From positions 358,721 through 422,720 of the forward strand of contig NZ_JAINVH010000002.1 of the NCBI RefSeq assembly GCF_020400825.1: a stretch of DNA of 64,000 nt. The letters run 5' to 3'. Positions 52,687 to 61,359 of the stretch are shown here, piece after piece. A program made the translations under genes and the position numbers. Source of the stretch: Streptomyces sp. HPF1205. GTDB taxonomy: Bacteria > Actinomycetota > Actinomycetes > Streptomycetales > Streptomycetaceae. A model generated the notes under the pieces. It was not told where the DNA came from and made no database searches. It saw nothing but the letters and a program-made list of their open reading frames with translations. The first letter of the stretch is position 1. Each line of letters begins with the position of its first letter.

Positions 52687-54777
52687 TCAGCCCCCGGCCA
52701 GCGCCTGCTCGGCCCAGATCGTCTTCCCCGTCGCGTTGTACCGGCTCCCCCACCGGGTGGCGAGCTGGGCGACCAGGAACAGGCCGCGACCGCCCTCGTC
52801 GGTGGAGCGTGCCTGGCGCAGCCGCGGCTGGGTGTTGCTCGGATCGGAGACCTCGCACACCAGCACTTTGTCGCGTACGTCGCGGATCAGCCGCAGCTCG
52901 ATGGGGCCGCCGGCGTAGCGGATGGCGTTGGTGACCAGTTCGCTGACCATCAGCTCGGTGCTGAACGCCAGGTCGTCCAGGCCCCATTCGGCGAGTTTGC
53001 CGAGGGCCATCTCGCGGGCGCAGGTGACCGCGGCCGGGTCGTCGGGGACGCGCCAGGTGGCCAGGTCGGCGGGCGCGGTGGCGCGGACCCGGGCGAGCAG
53101 CAGGGTGACGTCGTCGGCGAGCCCGGCCGGGGTGATGCCCGAGACCATGCCCTCGGCTGTGGCCTGCAGGTCGGCTTCGGGACGCAGGGCGCCGAGCTCG
53201 CGGGCGAAGGCGTCCATGCCGACCGCCAGGTCCCGGTCGTGGCCGTACTCGACCAGGCCGTCCGTGTAGAGCACGAGCAGGCTGCCCGGCTCCAGCTCCA
53301 TTTCCGTGTCCTCGAAGGGCAGGCCGCCGACGCCCAGCGGCGGCCCGGGCTCCACGGGCGCGAAGGAGAAACTGCCGTCCGGGCGCAGGATCCCGGGCGG
53401 CGGATGACCGGCGCTGGCCATGGTCAGGCGGCGGGCGACGGGGTCGTACACCGCGTACAGGCAGGTGCTGGCCAGGACGTCCTCGTACGAGGCCTCGGTG
53501 GTCTCGCCGATGCGCAGCACCAGATCGTCCAGATGGGTGAGCAGGTCGCCGGGGCCCAGGTCGAGGTCGGCCAGTGCCTGGACGGCGGTGCGCAGCCGGC
53601 CCATGGCGGCGGTCGCGCGCAGGCCGTGCCCGACCACGTCGCCGACGACGAGGGCGGCCCGCAGCGAGGACAGCGGGATCACGTCGTACCAGTCGCCGCC
53701 CGCGCCCTGGCCGCCGGCGGTGGCGGGCAGGTAGACGCCGGCCGCCTCGACCGCGGCCGTGTCGGTGCCGGCCGGCGGCAGCAGGCTGCGCTGGAGGGCG
53801 ACGCTGGCGGTGCGCTCGCGGGTGTAGCGGCGGGCGTTGTCGATGCTGAGCGCGGCCCGAGAGGCGACCTCCTGGAGGAGTTGCAGGTCGTCCTCGCTGA
53901 ACGGGTCGGCCTCCTCGGTCCGCCACACCGACACGCCGCCCAGGATCAGCCCGCGGGCGAGCAGCGCACACTGCATGACGGTGGTCGCCTTGGGCGGCAC
54001 CAGGCGGCGCATCAGTGCCGGGTCGCCCTCCATGGCCTCGCTGATCGAGGCCAGGTCGGGAAGGATGTAGGGCTCGCCGCGCTGGAAGCGCTGCACGGCG
54101 GGGGTGCGCGGCATCCGCGGCAGGTCCATGCCGGTCCTGATGTAGTCGTCCGGCCGGGCGCGGTCCTCCGGCGCCATGGCGGCGCAGCGCAGCCCCAGGT
54201 CGCCGCTGGAGACCCTGGCGGCGGGCTCCTCGCCGGCGAAGACCTTCCTGACCAGGTAGACCGTGGATTCGTCGCCGAGGGCGGGAGCCAGCGCGGTGGC
54301 GAGCTGCTGGGCGGAGTCGGCCACGTCGAGCGAGGCGCCGATCAGGGCGGCCGCGTCGAAGAGGAGGTCGAGCCTGCGGGTCTCCTTGGTGGCGTTGACC
54401 AGCACCAGCACGATCCCGGCGGGCCCGGCGCCGGAAGGGGCCAGCGGCATCGCGGAGACGGTCAGGGCGACGCCCGTGCTGTCGTCCATGCGCTGGCGGT
54501 GCGAGATCAGCGGTTCGCCGGTGGTCTGCACCCGCCGCAGCCGGGCGGCCAGGCCCTCGGCGTCCTGGGGCCGCACCAGGTCGGTCAGCCGGGCACCGGT
54601 GGGCAGCACGAGCCCCTGGAAGCATTCGGAGTCCAGACGGCTGCCGGTCACGCGGAGGTCGGCGTCGAGCGCGGCGACGCCGATCGTGGGCTGGAGGGCG
54701 AGGGCGTCGAGCAGGATCCGATCCAGCTCGGCGTCCGGGCGGGCCCGGTCGCCGACGTGACCCGCAAACCCGTCCAT
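52687..54777 (-). CDS. SpoIIE-family serine phosphatase with PAS, GAF and ATPase domains
   Basis: 696 residues: N-terminal PAS-like domain (about 20-130), GAF (about 135-315), PP2C-type SpoIIE phosphatase (about 330-555; GGDWYDV, GDVVGHG, DDVTLL metal motifs) and a C-terminal HATPase_c anti-sigma kinase-like domain (about 570-696; SELVTNAIRYA N-box, GGRGLFLV G-box). Such proteins tune anti-sigma/anti-anti-sigma partners in stress and development. Its phosphatase and kinase halves can in principle act on the same target. No partner gene is adjacent. Confidence 0.93.
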   Translation of the reverse strand: MDGFAGHVGDRARPDAELDRILLDALALQPTIGVAALDADLRVTGSRLDSECFQGLVLPTGARLTDLVRPQDAEGLAARLRRVQTTGEPLISHRQRMDDSTGVALTVSAMPLAPSGAGPAGIVLVLVNATKETRRLDLLFDAAALIGASLDVADSAQQLATALAPALGDESTVYLVRKVFAGEEPAARVSSGDLGLRCAAMAPEDRARPDDYIRTGMDLPRMPRTPAVQRFQRGEPYILPDLASISEAMEGDPALMRRLVPPKATTVMQCALLARGLILGGVSVWRTEEADPFSEDDLQLLQEVASRAALSIDNARRYTRERTASVALQRSLLPPAGTDTAAVEAAGVYLPATAGGQGAGGDWYDVIPLSSLRAALVVGDVVGHGLRATAAMGRLRTAVQALADLDLGPGDLLTHLDDLVLRIGETTEASYEDVLASTCLYAVYDPVARRLTMASAGHPPPGILRPDGSFSFAPVEPGPPLGVGGLPFEDTEMELEPGSLLVLYTDGLVEYGHDRDLAVGMDAFARELGALRPEADLQATAEGMVSGITPAGLADDVTLLLARVRATAPADLATWRVPDDPAAVTCAREMALGKLAEWGLDDLAFSTELMVSELVTNAIRYAGGPIELRLIRDVRDKVLVCEVSDPSNTQPRLRQARSTDEGGRGLFLVAQLATRWGSRYNATGKTIWAEQALAGG

Positions 54778-55202
54778 AGCCAGTGATCGCCTCGCTCGGC
54801 CCCGCGCAGACCTCGGGTGCGTCCGACACCCTCATGGTACGGGCGGGTGCCTGACGGCGTTCAACACGAGCGGAAAGGCGCAGGTCACGGCGCCGGACAA
54901 GGGTGAAGGGCCGGGGTGGGCCGACGCGGGTGGCGGGCCGGGCCGCCCCGGCCGGAGGGTGGTTGACCGGGCAACGGCCCCGGGGATCCGGCCGCGGACG
55001 CGGGCAGGACGGGCGGACCGCGGCGGCGTCCCGGACCGGACCCGCCGCCGTACCCGCCGTGCTTGCCCGCCGCACCCCCCACCGCGCCGGACCCCGCGCC
55101 CGCCCGCGGCCACGCGGCGCAGCCGCCCCGCTGGCCCGCGCGGGTGAACGTGTGCCGCCGCCCGCGCGGCCTTGCGCCCGGGGCCCGGAGTGCCCCGGCA
55201 GG
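54778..55202. other. Divergent region between phosphatase gene and cydAB
   Basis: 425 bases. Proline/arginine-type GC-rich sequence with no gene supported. One GGTGAACG (55143-55150) resembles half of the Rex redox-repressor site, but no partner half is found. cydA has only a weak GCAGG site before its ATG. Confidence 0.5.
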
Positions 55203-56642
55203 ATGCGTGGGGTGCTGTTCCCCTCGCGCGCCGCCGCCCTGCCGTTCGCGGCCGTGGGCGGCGGCCCCTCGCAGCTCCTTCCCGCGCGCGAGCAGATGGC
55301 GTTCACACTGGGCTTCCACATCGTGCTGGTGCCGTTCGGGGTGGCGCTGACCACGCTGATGCTGATCGCCGAGTACCGGGGGCTGCGGCACGGCGACCGG
55401 GACGCGATGGTGCTGGCCAGACGCTGGTCGAAGGTCTCGGCGGTGCTGTTCGCGGTCGGCGCCGTGTCCGGCACGGTGCTCACCTTCGAGCTGGGCATCC
55501 TGTGGCCGCGCCTGATGGGCGGGTACGGGGCCGCGTTCGGCTTCCCGTTCGCCATCGAGGGGATCTTCTTCTTCCTTGAGGCGATCTTCGTCGGGATCTA
55601 CATCTACGGGTGGGACCGGCTGCGCCCCTGGCCGCACTTCTGGTCCGGCGTCCCGGTGGCGCTGTCCGGCGTCGGCGGCACGGCCTCGGTCGTCGCCGCG
55701 AACGGCTGGATGAACCAGCCCGGCGGCATCACCATGAGCGGCGGCCGGGTCACCGCCGTGCGCCCGGCCCAGGTCTTCTTCAACGGCGCGTTCTGGTACG
55801 AGGCCACGCACATGCTGCTGGCCGCGTACATCGTGGCGGGTTTCTGCGTCGCCGGCGTCTACGCGGCCGGGATGCTCAAGCGCCGCACCGACCGCCACCA
55901 CCGGGTCGGTTTCCTGACCGGTTTCGTGGTGGCCGCCGTGGTCCTGCCGGTGCAGATCTACGTGGGCGACGTGATCGCGCGCGAGGTGTACGACCGGGAG
56001 CCGGCCAAGTTCGCGGCGCTGGAACTGCTGCCGACGAGCGGGACGCACGTGCCGGAGACGCTGCTCGGCGTCCTCACCGGCGGGCGGGCGCGGTACGGGC
56101 TGCAGGTGCCCGACGTGGCGTCGCTGCTGGCCGGGTTCTCGCCGTCGACGCGCATCAGCGGGCTTGACGCGATCGCGCCCGCGGTCCGCCCGGACGACGC
56201 GGCGGTCAGCGTCGTCCACCTGGCCTTCGACGTGATGGTCGGCTCGTCGTTCGCGCTGCTGGCGCTGGCGGTGTGGTTCGGCTGGGCGTACTGGCGCCGC
56301 CGCGAGGTGCCCGTCAACCGCTGGTTCCTGCGGTGCGCGGCGGCGAGCGGGGCGCTGGCGCTGGTGGCGCTGGAGAGCGGCTGGGTGGTCACGGAGGTGG
56401 GGCGGCAGCCGTGGACGGTGGTGCACGTGCTGCTGACCCGGGACGCGGTGGCCACCCAGGGCAACCTGTGGCCGTTCTTCGCCGCCGCTCTGGGCATCTA
56501 CGCCCTGGTCGGCGCGGCCGCGGTGTTCGTGCTGCGCGGCATGGCGCGGCGGTGGCGGGCCGCCGGGGACGAGGCGGTGCAGGTGCCGTACGGTCCGTCC
56601 GGCGGGCGTCCGGCCGCGGCTTCCGAGGGCGGCGCGACGTGA
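55203..56642 (+). CDS. cydA: Cytochrome bd-type quinol oxidase subunit I
   Basis: 479 residues, about nine membrane helices. FTLGFHIVLVPFG holds a haem-ligating His, and LIWPRLMGGYGAAFGFPFAI, IEGIFFFLEAIF, NGWMNQPGG and YEATHMLLAAY are conserved CydA segments. The quinol-binding Q-loop is short, resembling the cyanide-insensitive (CioA) type. It reduces O2 to water with quinol at the cytoplasmic membrane. Start ATG 55203 is tentative; a later start (MAFTLGF) would remove a 30-residue extension. GTGA overlap with cydB. Confidence 0.9.
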   Translation: MRGVLFPSRAAALPFAAVGGGPSQLLPAREQMAFTLGFHIVLVPFGVALTTLMLIAEYRGLRHGDRDAMVLARRWSKVSAVLFAVGAVSGTVLTFELGILWPRLMGGYGAAFGFPFAIEGIFFFLEAIFVGIYIYGWDRLRPWPHFWSGVPVALSGVGGTASVVAANGWMNQPGGITMSGGRVTAVRPAQVFFNGAFWYEATHMLLAAYIVAGFCVAGVYAAGMLKRRTDRHHRVGFLTGFVVAAVVLPVQIYVGDVIAREVYDREPAKFAALELLPTSGTHVPETLLGVLTGGRARYGLQVPDVASLLAGFSPSTRISGLDAIAPAVRPDDAAVSVVHLAFDVMVGSSFALLALAVWFGWAYWRRREVPVNRWFLRCAAASGALALVALESGWVVTEVGRQPWTVVHVLLTRDAVATQGNLWPFFAAALGIYALVGAAAVFVLRGMARRWRAAGDEAVQVPYGPSGGRPAAASEGGAT

Positions 56643-57643
56643 ACGCCGCCATCGCGGCCATCATGTTCGCGGGCGTGGTGGCCTACGCGGTGCTGGCCGG
56701 CGCGGACTTCGGCGCCGGGTTCTGGGACCTGACCGCGGGCGGCGCCGAACGCGGCCGGCGGCCCCGGCATCTGGTCGACGTCTCCCTGGGTCCGGTCTGG
56801 GAGGCCAACCACACCTGGCTGATCTACTGCCTGGTGGTGCTGTGGACCGGCTTCCCCCGGGCGTTCTCCGCCATCACCACGACGCTGTTCATGCCGCTCG
56901 GGCTGGCCGCGCTGGGCATCGTGACCCGCGGCGCGGGCTTCGCCTTCCGCAAAGTGACCGTGACGACCCCGCAGCAGCGGGCGTACGGGGTGGCGTTCGC
57001 CCTGTCGTCCGTGGTCACCCCCTACTGCCTCGGCGCCGTCGCCGGCGGCATCGCGTCGGGCCGCGTCCCGTCCGCGGGCAACGGCGACTCGGTGCGGTCC
57101 TGGAACAACCCCACCTCCGTACTCGGCGGTGTGCTGGCCGTCCTGGTGTGCGCCTACCTGGCCGCCGCCTACCTGACGGCCGCGGCGCCCGACACGTCCT
57201 TGCGCGCGTACTTCCGCCGCCGGGCGCTGGTGATCGCGGCGGCGACGGGCGCGGTCACGGCGGCCGGGATCTTCGTCCTGCGCTCGGACGCACCGCGCCT
57301 GTTCCACCAGCTGAGCCACCGCGGCCTGCCGCTGCTGATCGTGGCGGCGCTGGCCGGGGTGGCCGGGGTGGGCCTGCTGCTGGCGGACACCACCCGGGCG
57401 CTGCGCCCCACGGCGGCGCTCGCGGTGGCCACGGTGGTCTGCGGCTGGGGCGTGGCGCAGTACCCGTACCTGCTGGGCACCCACCTGTCCCTGTCCGCGG
57501 CGGCCTCACCGCGGCCCTCCTTGTGGGTCCTGGTCGCGGTGGCCTGCGCCGCCGCCGTCCTCATCGTCCCCTCCCTCGCGCTGCTGCTGACGCTGGCCGG
57601 GCGCGCCCGTCTCGCCTCCCCGGAGGAGCGGCCACCTTCCTGA
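56639..57643 (+). CDS. cydB: Cytochrome bd-type quinol oxidase subunit II
   Basis: 334 residues, eight to nine helices. AYAVLAGADFGAGFWDL, GPVWEANHTWLI and AFSAITTTLFMPLGL are diagnostic of CydB/CioB. It stabilises the haem site of subunit I. GTG overlaps the cydA stop, so the subunits are coupled. No cydCD or cydX-like gene is visible downstream. Confidence 0.93.
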   Translation: MNAAIAAIMFAGVVAYAVLAGADFGAGFWDLTAGGAERGRRPRHLVDVSLGPVWEANHTWLIYCLVVLWTGFPRAFSAITTTLFMPLGLAALGIVTRGAGFAFRKVTVTTPQQRAYGVAFALSSVVTPYCLGAVAGGIASGRVPSAGNGDSVRSWNNPTSVLGGVLAVLVCAYLAAAYLTAAAPDTSLRAYFRRRALVIAAATGAVTAAGIFVLRSDAPRLFHQLSHRGLPLLIVAALAGVAGVGLLLADTTRALRPTAALAVATVVCGWGVAQYPYLLGTHLSLSAAASPRPSLWVLVAVACAAAVLIVPSLALLLTLAGRARLASPEERPPS

Positions 57644-57699
57644 CGGGCAGTCAGCCATCGCCGGCCGCCACGCCGGCCCGCGCAATCGGAGGAACTTCC

Positions 57700-57741
57700 G
57701 TGACGACCTCACCCCAGCAGAGACGGAGGGCCCTCCGGTAG
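57700..57741 (+). CDS. 13-codon ORF with strong ribosome-binding site, possible leader or truncated gene start
   Basis: ATCGGAGGAACTTCC then GTG opens a frame VTTSPQQRRRALR and stops at 57741. The ribosome-binding site is the best in this region, yet nothing else follows in frame. It may be a leader peptide, or the 5' stub of a deleted gene (sugar-permease genes often begin with a basic leader like this) that once sat upstream of the LacI regulator. Confidence 0.3.
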   Translation: MTTSPQQRRRALR

Positions 57742-57756
57742 TCCGGGCCGGGCGGC

Positions 57757-57768
57757 TGAAGCGGTTCA
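57757..57768. promoter_or_regulatory. LacI-type operator candidate TGAAGCGGTTCA
   Basis: A 12-bp dyad with one mismatched inner pair, 110 bases before the LacI start. Its reverse complement TGAACCGCTTCA shares AACCGCTTC with the element at 16894-16911 upstream of the other LacI gene. Confidence 0.45.
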
Positions 57769-57877
57769 TGGACAGGTGGGGCCGGTTGCGCCTAAGTTGG
57801 GGGCGGAAATGTCGCGCCCCCTCGGGAGGCGCCGGTACGGGGACGGGAGAGCCGAGGGTGCACAAGGAGTACGGGCG

Positions 57878-58921
57878 GTGACGGCGCCGGCCGGACGGCG
57901 GACCGGACGCAGGATCACCATCCGTGACGTCGCCAGGAAGGCGGGGGTCTCCTCTGCCGCGGTGTCGCTGGCGCTGAACAACCGCCCGGGCGTCTCGGAG
58001 TCCACCCGTACCCGCATCATGGGCGTGGCCAAGCAGTTGGGCTGGACGCCGAACACGGCCGCGGTGTCGCTCTCGGCGGCGCGCGTGCACACGGTCGGCC
58101 TGGTACTGGCCCGTCCCGCCCCCATGCTGGGGCGCGAACCGTTCTACATGGACTTCATCGCCGGCGTGGAGGCGGTGCTGCACGAGCGCGGCTACTCCCT
58201 GCTGCTGCGGCTGGTGGACAGCGTGCAGGAGGAGACCGAGGTCCACCGCGAGTGGTGGCAGGGCCGGCGGGTCGACGGCAGCCTGCTGGTGGACCTGCAG
58301 ACCGCGGACCCGCGGATCGAGGAGCTGTCCCGGGCCGGACTGCCCGCCGTGGTCGTGGGCCACCCGTCGCTGGCCGGGCCGTTCCCCGCCGTTTGGACCG
58401 ACGACGCCGTCGCCATGACCGAGGCCACCCGCTACCTCGCGGCACTCGGCCACCGCTCGATCGCCCGCGTCGGCGGTCCGTCCGCGCTGGGCCACTGCGC
58501 CATCCGTACCGAGGCGTTCCTCTCGGCCGCCGCCGAACTCGGCATCGAGGACGCCAAAGTGGTCACCACCGATTTCTCCGGCGACGGCGGCTCGCGCGCG
58601 ACCCGCTCCCTGCTGCTGTCGGCGAACCGGCCGACGGCCATCATCTACGACAACGACATCATGGCCGTGGCGGGGCTGGGCGTGGCCACCGAGATGCGGG
58701 TCCGCGTCCCCCAGGACCTCTCGTTGCTGGCCTGGGACGACTCGCAGTTGTGCGCACTTGTGCGGCCCCGGCTGTCGGCGATGAGCCACGACGTCTTCGG
58801 CTTCGGCGCCCAGTGCGCGCGGCTGCTGTTCGAGGTGCTCGGCAAGCGCGAGGCCGTCTCGGAACCGGCCCCCGGGCCGGTCCTGGTGCCGCGGGAGTCC
58901 ACGGCGCCGCCCACTGCCTGA
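57878..58921 (+). CDS. LacI-family transcriptional regulator
   Basis: 347 residues. HTH TIRDVARKAGVSSAAVSLAL with hinge WTPNTAAVSLSAAR; sensor domain with VDGSLLVDLQ, RVGGPSALGHCAIR and IIYDNDIMAVAGLG. Sugar-responsive repressor with unknown regulon. GTG 57878 is supported by AAGGAG. The divergent/convergent neighbours (cydAB, ROK) do not reveal the ligand. Confidence 0.9.
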   Translation: MTAPAGRRTGRRITIRDVARKAGVSSAAVSLALNNRPGVSESTRTRIMGVAKQLGWTPNTAAVSLSAARVHTVGLVLARPAPMLGREPFYMDFIAGVEAVLHERGYSLLLRLVDSVQEETEVHREWWQGRRVDGSLLVDLQTADPRIEELSRAGLPAVVVGHPSLAGPFPAVWTDDAVAMTEATRYLAALGHRSIARVGGPSALGHCAIRTEAFLSAAAELGIEDAKVVTTDFSGDGGSRATRSLLLSANRPTAIIYDNDIMAVAGLGVATEMRVRVPQDLSLLAWDDSQLCALVRPRLSAMSHDVFGFGAQCARLLFEVLGKREAVSEPAPGPVLVPRESTAPPTA

Positions 58922-59062
58922 CCGGCGGGGCGTACGGGGGTGGTGCGGGGGCGCGCCGGAGGGTGCCGGGCGCGCGGGTCACGTGGGGCGCGGGCCCCGT
59001 ACCGTGCAGGAGAGGCCCCAGGAGGAGGGCTCTCGTCCCGTCGTACGGCAGCCGCGAGCGCG

Positions 59063-60106
59063 CTAGACCGTTTCAGGCGTTTCGGCCGTTCCAGCCGTTC
59101 CGGCCGTTTGGGCCAGGGCGGCGGCACCGATCAGGCCGGCGTCCGTGCCCAGCGCGGCGGCCTTGATCTGGATGCGGGCGAAGGGGAGGGCGGCGTACTC
59201 GTCCAAGTGCTGCTTGACGGCGGGCAGCAGGAGGTCGGAGGCGTGCATCACGCCGCCGCCGAGGACCGCCACCTCCAGTTCCAGCAGGGTCGAGCAGCCC
59301 GCGATGCCGGCCGCGAGGGCGCGCGCTGCCCGGTCGAAGGCGGCCAGCGCCGCCGTGTCGCCCTCACGCGCGGCGGCGGCGACCGACGCCGTGCCGGATT
59401 CGGCTCCGGGGGCCGGGCGCCAGCCGAGCGCGAGGGCGTGCCGGGTGATCGCGCCGCCGGAGGCCAGGCGTTCCAGGCAGCCGCGCGAGCCGCACGGGCA
59501 GGGCTCGCCTGCCAGGTCGACGCTGACGTGCCCGAGGTGGCCCGCGTTCCCGGTGGGTCCGGGTCTCACCCGGCCGTCCAGGACCAGTCCCGCCCCGACC
59601 CCGGTGGACACCACCATGCACAGCGCGTCGGCGTGGCCGCGGGCCGCCCCGTAGCGGTGCTCCGCGGCGGTCATGGCCACCGCGTCCCCGGCGAAGACCG
59701 TGCGCAGCCCGGCCAGTTCGGGCAGTCCGGGCACTTCGCCCAGGTTCCGCAGCAGCGGGTGGTCCCGCCAGGCCGGGATGTTGACCGGGCTCGCCGTACC
59801 CCGGGCCCGGTCCACCGGCCCGGCGCTGCACACGCCGAGCGCGGTCACCCGGCGCCAGCCGGGATGTCCGGCCAGTTCGCGCAGGCACGCGGTCACGGCG
59901 GCCTGCACCTCGGCGGCGTGCGGGGTGGCGGGCGTGGGCCGCCGGGCGCGGGCGACGACTTCGCCGCCGGCCGTCACCAGAGCGGCGGCGATCTTGGTGC
60001 CGCCGATGTCGAGGGCGGCGGTCAGCGGCGCACCACCGGAGGCGCCGCCGGGACCGCCCGTGGGGGATGTCCCGGATTGGTCCGTCGTCGCTGGTCGCTC
60101 GGGCAT
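59063..60106 (-). CDS. ROK-family sugar kinase (glucokinase-like)
   Basis: 347 residues. ATP-binding LDIGGTKIAAAL, catalytic Asp region TGNAGHLGHVSVD, and the zinc motif CPCGSRGCLE are complete; no N-terminal HTH, so an enzyme rather than a NagC-type repressor. It phosphorylates glucose, N-acetylglucosamine or a similar sugar. ATG 60106 has AAAGGTGA upstream; ATG 60130 is a longer alternative. The C-terminus is a TAGTAETPE-type tail. Confidence 0.9.
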   Translation of the reverse strand: MPERPATTDQSGTSPTGGPGGASGGAPLTAALDIGGTKIAAALVTAGGEVVARARRPTPATPHAAEVQAAVTACLRELAGHPGWRRVTALGVCSAGPVDRARGTASPVNIPAWRDHPLLRNLGEVPGLPELAGLRTVFAGDAVAMTAAEHRYGAARGHADALCMVVSTGVGAGLVLDGRVRPGPTGNAGHLGHVSVDLAGEPCPCGSRGCLERLASGGAITRHALALGWRPAPGAESGTASVAAAAREGDTAALAAFDRAARALAAGIAGCSTLLELEVAVLGGGVMHASDLLLPAVKQHLDEYAALPFARIQIKAAALGTDAGLIGAAALAQTAGTAGTAETPETV

Positions 60107-60633
60107 GGGGTCACCTTTCGTTGCATCCATGGGTCCTCGGGTCCTCGGGGTGGGCGCTGGGGGATGTTCGGTACGAGGGTGTCGGGCGAGTGGGGGTTGG
60201 ACCGGTTAGCCGTGGCGCGCCCGGTTCGGCGCGAGCGGATGACGCCGGGCGCGACTGGGAACGTTGACCGGTCGGCGGCCCCGCGCGGGATCGGCCGCGC
60301 GCAGCTCCGAGGGGCAGCATAACTAGACCGGTTTATGAACAGCAGGGGTACGGCGGACCGGATTTGCGCGCGGAGGCCGCCGGCCGGCCGGACGCCTGGG
60401 GGAGCACCACGGAGCACCCCGGGCCCGGCCCCCGTCACACCCGCGGGCGCGGCCAGGACGCGCGCGAACCGCGTGAAAACGGCGGGGAGCACCATCACCT
60501 GGCCGCGGACAGCGGACCCCGACCTTCGGACCCCGGCCCCCGGACCCCGGACCCCGGACGGCAGCAGCCGCCAGGGAGACGGGGGCCGGTCCGCGGTTCC
60601 GGGACAGGGGGCGCGGGCGGGGAAGGGGGCGGT
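60107..60633. other. Region upstream of the ROK gene and downstream of SRPBCC gene
   Basis: About 530 bases without a convincing gene. It contains an AT-rich island TAACTAGACCGGTTTA (60320-60335) with outer CATAA/TTATG arms, probably the ROK promoter or operator, and CGGACCCCGG repeats near 60527-60560. Confidence 0.45.
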
Positions 60634-61200
60634 CTACGGTTCCGTGATCGGCCGCGGGCTCCGGTAGCGGTCGGGCTCGACCGCGACGGACAGGCCGTTG
60701 AGGACGAGCCGCGTGCCGCCCTTGAGGTGCGCCACGTCCTGGGCGCCGTCGCCGGTCACCACGAGGTACGCGTAACTCTCGGTCCAGCTGAGCGCGGACC
60801 CGGGGGCCTGGTCGGCGAGTTCGACGGTGACCAGGGATATCCAGCGGCGGACGTCGTTCACCCGGGCCTCGTAGGACAGGACGATCCGCTCGTCGGCCAC
60901 GATGTCGAGGAACCGCGAGCGGTACTCCAGGCGCTCCTCGACGTCCCCGGAGACGAACACGTTGCGGGCCGTCTCGCCGCCGCCCACCCGGAAGTCGAGT
61001 TCGTGCTCGGCGGTGGCGCCCCGGCCCGGCAGGCGGAACCACCGCGCGCGCAGGGACGGTTCGGCGAAGGCCCGGAAGACCGCCGCGCGCGGCACCGAGA
61101 AGCCGAGTGTCACGCGGAACGACCCGTGCAGAACCGCCCCGGACGCCGCGTCCGCGGGGGGACTGCCCGGTTCCGCCTCGGCGGCGGGAGGTGCGTCCAT
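60634..61200 (-). CDS. SRPBCC/AHSA1-family protein
   Basis: 188 residues. GFSVPRAAVFRAFAEPSLRARWF and ELDFRVGGGETARN, then YLVVTGDGA and HLKGGTRLVLNGLSVAVE, are typical of the START-like AHSA1 family (polyketide cyclase/activator-like fold). A ligand-binding pocket protein of unknown role. The first 25 residues are Ala/Pro-rich. Confidence 0.8.
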   Translation of the reverse strand: MDAPPAAEAEPGSPPADAASGAVLHGSFRVTLGFSVPRAAVFRAFAEPSLRARWFRLPGRGATAEHELDFRVGGGETARNVFVSGDVEERLEYRSRFLDIVADERIVLSYEARVNDVRRWISLVTVELADQAPGSALSWTESYAYLVVTGDGAQDVAHLKGGTRLVLNGLSVAVEPDRYRSPRPITEP

Positions 61201-61359
61201 CCCGTCACGCTAACACGCGACGAGGCACCGGATCCGGGCCGCGGGACGCACGGGCCGGCGCCGATCGCGCGGCGCCCCCGTACCGGGGCAGGCACCCCGG
61301 CGGGCAGAGGCGCCGCGCGACCAAAGGGCGCGGCCGGTCAGGGCCGGTGGTGCTGCCGG

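Noticed and set aside
54778..55202. Rex operator for cydAB
   Set aside because: Only a half-site GGTGAACG was found; no TGTGAA-N4-TTCACA dyad.
52514..55555. 1013-codon minus-strand frame around the SpoIIE phosphatase
   Set aside because: Translation is Arg/Ala/Pro-rich without motifs; the phosphatase in another frame has all metal motifs.
60338..60633. Possible small gene downstream of the SRPBCC gene
   Set aside because: Open frames there are Arg/Pro/Gly low complexity with no ribosome-binding site or homology pattern.
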